Below, in pieces: positions 7,542 through 14,318 of a stretch of 19,230 nt of DNA; positions within the stretch are counted from its first letter, which is position 1; each line of letters opens with the position of its first letter. The notes beneath the pieces were generated by a model. It saw nothing but the letters and a program-made list of their open reading frames with translations, did no database searches and was not told where the DNA came from. Both the position numbers and the translations under genes were made by a program. Source of the stretch: CAZWUK01 sp964636685 (lineage in GTDB: Bacteria; Bacillota; Clostridia; Christensenellales; CAG-138); NCBI GenBank assembly GCA_964636685.1, contig CAZWUK010000042.1:1-19230 (forward strand), read 5' to 3'.

Positions 7542-7547
7542 TATACT
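7542..7547 (+). promoter_or_regulatory. Promoter (-10) of the sugar ABC/GH110 operon
   Basis: TATACT is the best -10 box upstream of the binding-protein gene. The only -35-like sequence, TTGATA at 7515-7520, is 21 bp away, too far for a normal promoter, so activator dependence is likely. The leader of about 55 bases contains a small hairpin (GCGG AGAGAAA CCGC, 7561-7575). Confidence 0.5.
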
Positions 7548-7609
7548 AGAGGTACCCAAGGCGGAGAGAAACCGCTCATATCAAGAACAATTTTATGAGG
7601 AGGAAACGT

Positions 7610-8929
7610 ATGAAAAAGTTTGTTTGCGTAGTTCTGGCACTTGTCATGGCACTGACCCTGTTCACCGCTTGCAGCACCGAAAAACCCGCTGCTGAAACCG
7701 ACACCACCACCACCACGGAACCGGCAACGGAACCGGAAGTCACCACCGAACCCGAAGAAGATGCGGGCAACGGTCTGGAAGACGGCGCGAAGCTGGTTTA
7801 CTGGCCGATGTGGGCAGAGACCGAGCCGCAGGGCATGGTGATTGCGGAAGCAGTCGAAGCGTTCACCGAAACCACCGGCGTTGAAGTCGAAATCAACTGG
7901 CAGGGCGGCCGCGACACCCGTAAGACGCTGGCTCCGGCGCTGGATGCAGGCGAGACCATCGACGTGTTCGACGAGGACGTCGAGCGTGTCAACATCACCT
8001 GGGCGCAGTACATCCTGGATATTCAGGCGCTGTATGACGCTTCTGCCATCAGCGGCAAGCTGAACGGCACCCTGATGAACCTGGCGACGGAGCTCGGCGG
8101 CGGCACGCTCAAGAGCATCCCCTACCAGCCCTCCACGTTCATCATGATGTATAACAAGGACGCGTTTGACAAGGCCGGCATCACCGCCGTCCCCACCACC
8201 TGGGATGAATTCCTTGCCGACTGCCAGCTGCTGGTAGACGCGGGTTACATTCCCCTCACCATGGACGACGCCTACATGGCGGCATTCTTTGGCTACATGA
8301 TGGATCGCGTTGCGGGATTTGAGACCACCAAGGCCGTTGCGGCAGGTGATTTCGCCAACGAAGCGGTTCTGAAGACTGCCGAAGCCATCAAGGTTCTGGT
8401 GGACAAGGGCTACATCGATCCGCGCGCCGCCGCGAACACCTGGCCGGCAGGTCAGAACAACATCGCGGATGAAACCGTGGCAATGTATCTCAACGGCACG
8501 TGGCTGCCCAACGAAATCAAGAACCAGACCAAGGAAGGCTTCCGCTGGGGTTCCTTCGCACTGCCCAAGATCGCGGAAGGCGGCGACGGCGCGGAGAGCA
8601 ACAACTTCGGCGCACAGTGCTTTGCCATCAACAAGAACACCCAGTATCCGAAGGCCGCCTTTGCTCTGGTCGAATGGCTGACCAGCGGCGAATGGGATCA
8701 GAAGCTTGCCAACGATACGCTGGGCGTACCGATGGCCAACGACGCGACTTGGCCGGATGCTCTGGCAGAAGCCAAGGCTGTCATCGACAACACCACCCAG
8801 CGTTTGACCTGGGCCGTGGACATGGAAAATGACGCCAATGTCAACGCTACCATCAAGACCAATCTGGCGCTGCTCATCGGCGGCAAAATTGACGCACAGG
8901 GCTTTGCCAATGCGTTCGCCGGCAAATAA
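7610..8929 (+). CDS. Sugar ABC transporter substrate-binding lipoprotein (CUT1, family 1)
   Basis: The 439-residue product begins with a lipoprotein signal (MKKFVCVVLALVMALTLFTAC), so Cys21 would be lipidated. A Thr/Glu/Pro-rich linker (about 22-53) then tethers it outside the membrane. The rest is a family-1 extracellular solute-binding fold with conserved-looking segments FIMMYNKDAFDKAGI, PTTWDEFL and the late GAQCFAINKNTQYPKAAFALVEWL, typical of oligosaccharide binders. The start is the ATG at 7610 with AGGAGG six bases upstream; an ATG at 7595 overlaps that site and would spoil the signal peptide. It delivers substrate to the two permeases downstream. The linked GH110 enzyme suggests a galactose-containing oligosaccharide, an inference. 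Confidence 0.94.
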   Translation: MKKFVCVVLALVMALTLFTACSTEKPAAETDTTTTTEPATEPEVTTEPEEDAGNGLEDGAKLVYWPMWAETEPQGMVIAEAVEAFTETTGVEVEINWQGGRDTRKTLAPALDAGETIDVFDEDVERVNITWAQYILDIQALYDASAISGKLNGTLMNLATELGGGTLKSIPYQPSTFIMMYNKDAFDKAGITAVPTTWDEFLADCQLLVDAGYIPLTMDDAYMAAFFGYMMDRVAGFETTKAVAAGDFANEAVLKTAEAIKVLVDKGYIDPRAAANTWPAGQNNIADETVAMYLNGTWLPNEIKNQTKEGFRWGSFALPKIAEGGDGAESNNFGAQCFAINKNTQYPKAAFALVEWLTSGEWDQKLANDTLGVPMANDATWPDALAEAKAVIDNTTQRLTWAVDMENDANVNATIKTNLALLIGGKIDAQGFANAFAGK

Positions 8930-8960
8930 GAGCAAAAACAACCATTAGGTGCATAACCGC

Positions 8961-8995
8961 AAAGGGGCGGCGGCAACCGCCGCCGTCCCTTTTCT
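8961..8995 (+). terminator. Strong hairpin between binding protein and permease genes (partial terminator)
   Basis: AAAGGGGCGGCGGC (8961-8974), loop AACC, and GCCGCCGTCCCTTT (8979-8992) form a 14-bp stem with one G-U pair, followed by a short T-run (TTTTCTT). Its place after the first gene of the operon fits partial termination or 3'-end protection, making much more binding-protein mRNA than permease mRNA. Confidence 0.75.
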
Positions 8996-9075
8996 TGAGC
9001 ACCCGGCCGCGCATGAACGGACCGGGGCTCACGCAATCAAAGACCGAAACAATTTATAGGATGGAGGCACGCAAT

Positions 9076-10023
9076 ATGGCGAAGAAAAAAGCCACCGGCG
9101 GGTTGCGCATCAATCCGCTGCGCAGCCGGACAAAGCCCATGCTGGTGATGTTTCTGGCACCGGCGGTACTGCTGTATCTGATCTTGTTCCTGTACCCCGT
9201 GATCCGCACCGTCATCATGAGCTTTTGCAAGGTGGAGGGCGTTACCGACCCGGTATCAACCTGGAGCTTCAACGGCATTCAGAATTATGTGCAGAGCTTC
9301 AAGGACAGCCTGTTCCGTTCCTCCATGCTGAATCTTGGAAGGCTGTGGCTGGTGGGCGGCATCATCGTCATGCTGCTGGCGCTGCTGTATGCCGTGATCC
9401 TGACAAGCGGCGTCAAGGGAAAGAAATTTTTCCGCTCGGTCATCTACCTGCCCAACCTCATTTCCGCCGTGGCGATGGGCACCATGTGGCTGTACTTTGT
9501 GCTGAGCAAGGAGAATTACGGCCTGCTCAACACGATCCTCGGCTGGTTTGGCGCGGGCCCCGTCATGTGGACGGATCCAACGCATAAGTTTTGGAGCATG
9601 CTGACGGCGTACTGCTTTGGCATGGTCGGCTACCATATGCTGATCTTCATGAGCGGTATTGAGCGGATCGGCAACGATTATTATGAAGCCGCCACCATCG
9701 CGGGCGCCAACGTTTTCCAAAAATTCCAGTACATCACGCTGCCGCTCTTGCGCGGCTCCATCCGTACAAACCTCGTCATGTGGACGGTTTCCTGCGTGGG
9801 CTTCTTCATCTGGGGACAGGTATTTGACCCGGTCAATCTGTCGCATCAGACGGTCATGCCGCTGAACTACATGTACGAGCTGGTATTCGGCTCCTCCAAT
9901 GCTGCGCAGGCGGTACGCAATTCCGGCGTCGGCGCCGCAATTGGCGTCATGATGGCGGTTATTGTGGTGGCGGTGTTCGCCGCGACAAACATCATTGTGA
10001 AAAACGATGATGTGGAACTGTAA
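9076..10023 (+). CDS. Sugar ABC transporter permease (MalF/UgpA type)
   Basis: The 315-residue product is an inner-membrane permease with six likely transmembrane helices, the first at about 22-46. The cytoplasmic EAA loop that docks the ATPase is YYEAATIAGANVFQKFQYIT followed by LPLLRG (about 202-227). I start it at the ATG at 9076 with GGAGGC eight bases upstream. Longer readings begin in the spacer behind the intergenic hairpin. It pairs with the next permease to form the channel. No ATPase gene is in the operon; Firmicutes CUT1 importers commonly borrow a shared MsmX/MsiK-type ATPase. Confidence 0.94.
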   Translation: MAKKKATGGLRINPLRSRTKPMLVMFLAPAVLLYLILFLYPVIRTVIMSFCKVEGVTDPVSTWSFNGIQNYVQSFKDSLFRSSMLNLGRLWLVGGIIVMLLALLYAVILTSGVKGKKFFRSVIYLPNLISAVAMGTMWLYFVLSKENYGLLNTILGWFGAGPVMWTDPTHKFWSMLTAYCFGMVGYHMLIFMSGIERIGNDYYEAATIAGANVFQKFQYITLPLLRGSIRTNLVMWTVSCVGFFIWGQVFDPVNLSHQTVMPLNYMYELVFGSSNAAQAVRNSGVGAAIGVMMAVIVVAVFAATNIIVKNDDVEL

Positions 10024-10035
10024 GGAGGTGTTACC

Positions 10036-10905
10036 GTGACAAACCAGAAGAAACGGATCCATATGACAAGTCTCAAACGGCACGCAGGCAACATCCCCGG
10101 TTATCTTCTCTGTCTGGCATGGGTGATATTCACCGTGATGCTGGTCGGGTGGGTCGTGCTGGCGTCGCTTTCCACCAGCAAGGAGATTTTAAGCGGCGAG
10201 CTGTTCAAATTTGCTTCCGGCTTCCACTTTGAAAATTATACCAACGCGTGGCAGAGCCAGAAGGTCAGCGTTTTCTTTGTCAACTCCCTGATCTATACCG
10301 CCATCTCCTGTACGCTGATTATCATCGTTGCCGCGCCGGCGGCATACGCGCTGTCCCGCTTCCGATTCCGCGGCAACATGTTTTTGCAAAACATGTTTGC
10401 GACCGCGCTTGGTATTCCGGTCATCATGATCGTCATGCCGCTGTTCAGCATTATTACCAAGCTGAGCCTGACGAATACGCGCGGGCTGATTATATTCCTG
10501 TACATTGCAATGAACGTACCGTTCACGATCTTTTTCCTGCTGTCATTTTTCCAGAACCTGTCCTTCACCTTTGAGGAGGCGGCGTCCATTGACGGCTGCA
10601 CGCCGATGGCGACGTTCTGGCGGATCATGTTCCCGCTGGCGCAGCCGGGCATCGTGACGGTCTCCATTTTCAACTTTATCACCATTTGGAACGAGTTTTT
10701 CATGTCCATGCTGTTTGCGAGCAAGGCAAAGGTTCGTCCGATCGCGGTCGGCCTGTACAACATGGTCAAGGGCATGCAATATACCAATGATTACGGCGGA
10801 ATGTTTGCCGCGGTCGTGATCGTGTTTGCGCCGACGTTCCTGCTGTATCTGTTCCTTTCCGATAAAATCATCGCCGGTATTACCGGCGGCGCAATCAAGG
10901 GCTGA
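10036..10905 (+). CDS. Sugar ABC transporter permease (MalG/UgpE type)
   Basis: The 289-residue product is the second CUT1 permease subunit, with six predicted membrane helices (first at about 22-45). Its EAA loop is EEAASIDGCTPMATFWRIMF followed by PLAQPG (about 180-205). It begins with GTG at 10036, preceded by GGAGGTG, 12 bases after the stop of the first permease. The WNEF segment in the penultimate helix region and the C-terminal SDKIIAGITGGAIKG are typical of MalG-like partners. It forms the channel with the preceding gene product. Confidence 0.94.
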   Translation: MTNQKKRIHMTSLKRHAGNIPGYLLCLAWVIFTVMLVGWVVLASLSTSKEILSGELFKFASGFHFENYTNAWQSQKVSVFFVNSLIYTAISCTLIIIVAAPAAYALSRFRFRGNMFLQNMFATALGIPVIMIVMPLFSIITKLSLTNTRGLIIFLYIAMNVPFTIFFLLSFFQNLSFTFEEAASIDGCTPMATFWRIMFPLAQPGIVTVSIFNFITIWNEFFMSMLFASKAKVRPIAVGLYNMVKGMQYTNDYGGMFAAVVIVFAPTFLLYLFLSDKIIAGITGGAIKG

Positions 10906-10934
10906 CGACGGCGCCTTTAAGGAGTATTGGCTGC

Positions 10935-12623
10935 ATGCGCGATATCTATCTCAAGGACTATGGCATCACCCCGGCTGACGACAGCACCCTGACCGAGCGT
11001 CTGGCCGGGGTGTTGTCTTTGCTGCGTGAAGAAAAGGATATTGCGCTGCATTTTGAGCCGGGAACCTATCACTTCTATCCGGACAACGCGCCGGAGAAGC
11101 TGCTGTATATTGCAAATCATGATGCGGACGCAAACAAGCGGATTGGCTTGGATCTGTCGGGCTTTCGCGGACTGACGCTCGACGGCGCGGGAAGCGAGCT
11201 TATTTTCCACACGGAAATATTGCCCTTCTATCTTGAGAACTGTGTGAACGTGCGGCTGAAACGCTTTCAGATCGATTATGCGCGTCCAGTCTGCTCGGAG
11301 GGGAAGATCGTCAGCGTTTCCCCGAAGATGACGGAGCTTGATATCGATCCGCGGCAGTACCCGTGGGCGGTGGAGAACGAAACGCTGGTGTTTCAGGGCG
11401 AAAATTTCCGCCACGCGCTGACGCATTGGCTGGAGATCGATCAAAGAACCAATGCGCCGCGCTGCGGCTGTGCTGATTTATACTTTGTCGAGCACGCCGG
11501 GCCGGAAAAGCGCGTGCGCGCGCAGGCGGTTCGCATTTCATCGCATCGGGTGCAGCTGCGCCTGACCGGAAACGACGCCTTTTTTGCCGCCAGTCGGGCA
11601 GGAGATACCCTGATACTGCGCCATCATCCGCGCAGCCATCCCGGATTCTATGTGCTTGACAGCGTCAACATCCGCCTGGAGCAGATTAAGGTCTATCACG
11701 CCGCAGGAATGGCGTTTCTTGCAGAGCGTACCAAGGATATTCGGCTCAGTCATCTGGACGTCTGCCGAAGACCCAACGCGGGGCGCGTGTTCACGGCGAT
11801 TGCCGACGCAGCGCATTTTGTCAATTGCGAGGGGCGAATCGAAATCAAGAGCTGCCTGTTTGAAAATCAGTTGGACGACGCGGTCAATGTGCATGGCATT
11901 TACGGCGTGATCCGGCGGAAAAAAGAATGCGGCGCGTTGGAATTCACACTTGCTCATGAAATGCAGCAGGGCGTCTATATCGGCAGGGCGGGACAGACCA
12001 TTGCGATACTGGAAAAGGGGACGCTGCAGCCGGTTTTTACAACAAAGATCCAGACGATCACAAGAAAAACGCCGTCGCTGTTTGAACTGACGACCGAGCA
12101 GACGCTTCCGGAGGACGTAACGGAAGGCGACATTCTGGAGAACTTGACGCAGAAGCCGGACGTACGCATGGAGAACTGCATTTTGAGGCATAACCGCGCA
12201 AGAGGCGTGCTGCTGACCTGCCGTACCGCGGAGGTGCGAAATTGTCGGTTTGAAACGGCGGGCGCGGCAGTATTGCTTGCGGGCGACACGCGAAACGGGT
12301 TTGAAAGCGGCGCGATTACGCATGTGGAACTGAGCCGAAACGAATTTTTGGACTGCGCGTATATTCCGGATTGGGGCAGGGCGCCGATTCAGGTCACGCC
12401 AAGCGCCGGATTTGTGCCGCAGAAGTTTTACCACGGACAGCTGGCGCTGCGTGAAAACCGCTTTTGCCTGATTGACGACCGATTGCTTTACGCGCGAAAT
12501 ATCGCGGTGATTCAAATGGAAAACAATCATCTCAAGCACAGCGCGACCTATCCGCCCACCGCGGGGAAGGCCTACGATCTGGAGCAGGTCGGCGAGTGCA
12601 AACGGCTCTATACCTGCCTATAA
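10935..12623 (+). CDS. Putative intracellular alpha-1,3-galactosidase, GH110-like beta-helix
   Basis: The 562-residue product looks like a right-handed parallel beta-helix glycosidase. The N-terminal EPGTYHFYP and LTLDGAGSELIFH and the many short strand repeats (SVNIRLEQIKVYHAAGMAF, NCILRHNRARGVLLTC) are typical of that fold. The key stretch is ADAAHFVNCEGRIEI (about 290) followed by ENQLDDAVNVHGIYG (310-324), with Asp291 and Asp314/Asp315. As I recall, GH110 enzymes, which cleave terminal alpha-1,3-linked galactose by inversion, use acidic residues with this spacing. No signal peptide or lipobox is present, unlike secreted Bacteroides GH110, so it probably acts in the cytoplasm on imported oligosaccharide. 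The start is the ATG at 10935 behind AAGGAG. As the last gene of the operon it ends at a strong terminator. Another beta-helix glycosidase or lyase family remains possible. Confidence 0.75.
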   Translation: MRDIYLKDYGITPADDSTLTERLAGVLSLLREEKDIALHFEPGTYHFYPDNAPEKLLYIANHDADANKRIGLDLSGFRGLTLDGAGSELIFHTEILPFYLENCVNVRLKRFQIDYARPVCSEGKIVSVSPKMTELDIDPRQYPWAVENETLVFQGENFRHALTHWLEIDQRTNAPRCGCADLYFVEHAGPEKRVRAQAVRISSHRVQLRLTGNDAFFAASRAGDTLILRHHPRSHPGFYVLDSVNIRLEQIKVYHAAGMAFLAERTKDIRLSHLDVCRRPNAGRVFTAIADAAHFVNCEGRIEIKSCLFENQLDDAVNVHGIYGVIRRKKECGALEFTLAHEMQQGVYIGRAGQTIAILEKGTLQPVFTTKIQTITRKTPSLFELTTEQTLPEDVTEGDILENLTQKPDVRMENCILRHNRARGVLLTCRTAEVRNCRFETAGAAVLLAGDTRNGFESGAITHVELSRNEFLDCAYIPDWGRAPIQVTPSAGFVPQKFYHGQLALRENRFCLIDDRLLYARNIAVIQMENNHLKHSATYPPTAGKAYDLEQVGECKRLYTCL

Positions 12624-12670
12624 AAAACCGGCGGCGGATCATTTGCTTGATCCTCCGCCGGTTTGTATTT
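12622..12670. terminator. Bidirectional terminator between GH110-like and HD-domain genes
   Basis: A 17-bp stem (12625-12641 with 12648-12664, one mismatch, 6-nt loop) is flanked by T-rich sequence on both strands: GGTTTGTATTTG on plus and GGTTTTTTATAGG on minus. It serves the two convergent operons. Confidence 0.88.
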
Positions 12671-12683
12671 GCAGCGTGACTGT

Positions 12684-13313
12684 TTAGAGCTTGAGATTGT
12701 CGAGCGTTGTGCGCTCCAGCTGCGCAAACAGGATTTTGCAAAGATGCAGCATGTCGTCCACGCTCTTTTGAAACATGCGGTTGGAGGTTGGCAGCGACAG
12801 CGGCGGCTTTTTACGATAAGCCTCCAGTTTTTCCATGCGCGCGAGCAGGTCGGATTTGAGCAGATCGATATTCTTTTCATTGAGGTTGCCAAACTGCATC
12901 ATGTGGATGGGCGTAAACCGGTCGATATTGTCCGCGTCCGAGACAATCTCCGCTTCCTTGGTCTTGTCGTGCGGATAGCCGGCATCGCCGTCATAATGGT
13001 AGGCAATGGCATAGCAGACGTCGTCGATCTCCTGCTGCGGCAGATCGAGCGTTTCAAGAAACGGTCTTGCGACCTTGCCCGAAACGCGGGCGTGCTCCTT
13101 TTCGTCCACCGTGTCAAATTTGCCTACGTCGTGGAGCAAACCCGCCAGCGTACACACGCGTATGTTGCCCTTCTCCGCGCGTGCGATCTGGTTGGCGATA
13201 CCGCACACGCGCACGCTGTGCTCATAGCGATACTTTTTTTCACGCTCCGGTGCGTCCGCGCCAAACAGATGCACCTGTACAAAGGATGCGGTGGTTTTTA
13301 TCAGGCTGTTCAC
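12684..13313 (-). CDS. HD-domain phosphohydrolase
   Basis: The 209-residue product is a cytoplasmic metal-dependent HD-superfamily protein. Likely metal ligands are His32 in YRYEHSVRV, His61/Asp62 in LAGLLHDVGKFD, and His106 in AYHYDGD; Asp126 in VSDADNIDRF is the probable last ligand. Substrate is unknown; relatives act on nucleotides or phosphodiesters. It starts at a GTG (13313) that overlaps the TGA stop of recR (CTGTGA), with GGAG six bases upstream, so it is translationally coupled to recR. A longer same-frame reading back to 13733 is just the recR shadow. It occupies the place after recR where Bacillus has yaaL and bofA. Confidence 0.88.
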   Translation of the reverse strand: MNSLIKTTASFVQVHLFGADAPEREKKYRYEHSVRVCGIANQIARAEKGNIRVCTLAGLLHDVGKFDTVDEKEHARVSGKVARPFLETLDLPQQEIDDVCYAIAYHYDGDAGYPHDKTKEAEIVSDADNIDRFTPIHMMQFGNLNEKNIDLLKSDLLARMEKLEAYRKKPPLSLPTSNRMFQKSVDDMLHLCKILFAQLERTTLDNLKL

Positions 13314-13909
13314 AGCATGCTCCGTCTCCCTTCCAATGCTTTTGCCAGCGTGACTTCGTCGGTGTATTCCAAATTCCCGCCGATGGGGATGCCGTGAGCG
13401 ATGCGGGTAGCCGCCACGCCCATGGGCTTTAACAGTCTTGCGATATAGGACGCCGTGGCCTCGCCCTGCACGTCGGGATTGGTGGCAAGGATCACCTCGC
13501 GCACGCCGCCCGTTTTGACCCGCTCGAGCAATTCGTTGATGCGGATGTCGTTCGGGCCGATGCCGTCCATGGGGGAGAGCACACCGTGTAAAACGTGGTA
13601 TTTGCCGTTGAATTCCCGCGTTTTTTCCATGGCCGTGACGTCGCGGGCGTCGCAAACCACGCAGAGGATTGCACCGTCGCGCTTTGTATCCTGACAGATG
13701 GCGCAGGGGGTCACGTCCGTATATGTGCCGCATATGGGACAGTATTGCACCTGCTGCCGCGCGGTAAGGATGGCGTCCGCCAACTCCCTTGCCTGTGTTT
13801 CCGGCACGTCCAGAATGTGATAGGCGAGACGCTGGGCGCTCTTTTGTCCGATGCCGGGCAGGCGCGAAAGCTGCGTTGTCAGCCTGACGATGGGTTCAAT
13901 CGTTACCAT
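13310..13909 (-). CDS. recR: Recombination mediator RecR
   Basis: RecR works with RecO (and RecF) to load RecA onto gapped single-stranded DNA. The 199-residue product has the full family layout. An N-terminal helix-hairpin-helix (LPGIGQKSAQRLAYHIL) comes first. A C4 zinc finger follows with Cys57, Cys60, Cys69 and Cys72 (YCPICGTYTD...CAIC), then a Toprim domain (VVCDARDVTAMEKT, then PDVQGEATASYIARLL) and the GIPIGGNLEY motif near the C-terminus. The ATG at 13909 is preceded by GGGAG. It follows ybaB by 46 bases, in the conserved Firmicutes dnaX-ybaB-recR order, and overlaps the HD gene start. Confidence 0.98.
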   Translation of the reverse strand: MVTIEPIVRLTTQLSRLPGIGQKSAQRLAYHILDVPETQARELADAILTARQQVQYCPICGTYTDVTPCAICQDTKRDGAILCVVCDARDVTAMEKTREFNGKYHVLHGVLSPMDGIGPNDIRINELLERVKTGGVREVILATNPDVQGEATASYIARLLKPMGVAATRIAHGIPIGGNLEYTDEVTLAKALEGRRSML

Positions 13910-13955
13910 GGGTTCTCCCGTTCATGTTGTGCAAAAATTGCTGTTTTTATGCGTG

Positions 13956-14291
13956 TTAAAAGCCGAGGTTCATGCCGCCTGTAATGCGGGACATCTCCTG
14001 CTCGGTGGTCTTTGCCGCTTCTTCGAGCGCTGCGTTGACGGCTGCGACAACGAGATCCTGTAACATCTCCACATCGTCCGGGTCAACGCATTCGGGCGCG
14101 ATTTTGATCTCCGCAAGCGTTTTGTTGCCCGTGACCGTCGCCGTCACCATACCGCCGCCCGCTGTTGCGGAGAAGGTGCGATTTTGCAGGTCTTCCTGCG
14201 TTTTTTGCATGTCCTGCTGCATCTTTTGGGCCTGCTTCATCAGCTGCGCCATATTTGCCCCGCCCATGCCGGGGAATCCGCCTTTTGCCAT
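13956..14291 (-). CDS. YbaB/EbfC-family nucleoid-associated protein
   Basis: The 111-residue product has the standard length and features of the YbaB/EbfC family. These are a Gly/Met-rich N-terminus (GGFPGMGGANMAQLMKQAQKMQ), an amphipathic helix, a central beta-sheet (GGGMVTATVTGNKTLAEIKI) and a final helix ending in MSRITGGMNLGF. Family members form dimers that bind DNA and coat the nucleoid. The start chosen is the ATG at 14291, with GAGGAGG six bases upstream; an ATG five codons earlier contains that site. It lies between dnaX (27-base gap) and recR, a linkage conserved across bacteria. Confidence 0.96.
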   Translation of the reverse strand: MAKGGFPGMGGANMAQLMKQAQKMQQDMQKTQEDLQNRTFSATAGGGMVTATVTGNKTLAEIKIAPECVDPDDVEMLQDLVVAAVNAALEEAAKTTEQEMSRITGGMNLGF

Positions 14292-14318
14292 AATCAGCCT
14301 CCTCATGATTGTTTGTCG

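Noticed and set aside
7541..8941. 466-residue minus-strand frame opposite the binding-protein gene
   Set aside because: It is antisense to a gene with lipobox, ribosome site and family motifs; low-complexity Gly/Val/Phe runs mirror codon bias.
8995..9075. Longer start for the first permease at 8995
   Set aside because: It begins directly after the hairpin, has no ribosome site, and adds a tail unlike permeases; the ATG at 9076 has GGAGG.
11538..12539. 333-residue minus-strand frame inside the GH110-like gene
   Set aside because: Basic, low-information sequence antisense to a gene with clear beta-helix motifs.
13314..13733. N-terminal extension of the HD protein to 13733
   Set aside because: The extra 140 residues are an Arg/His-rich out-of-frame reading of recR; the coupled GTG at 13313 with GGAG is the better start.
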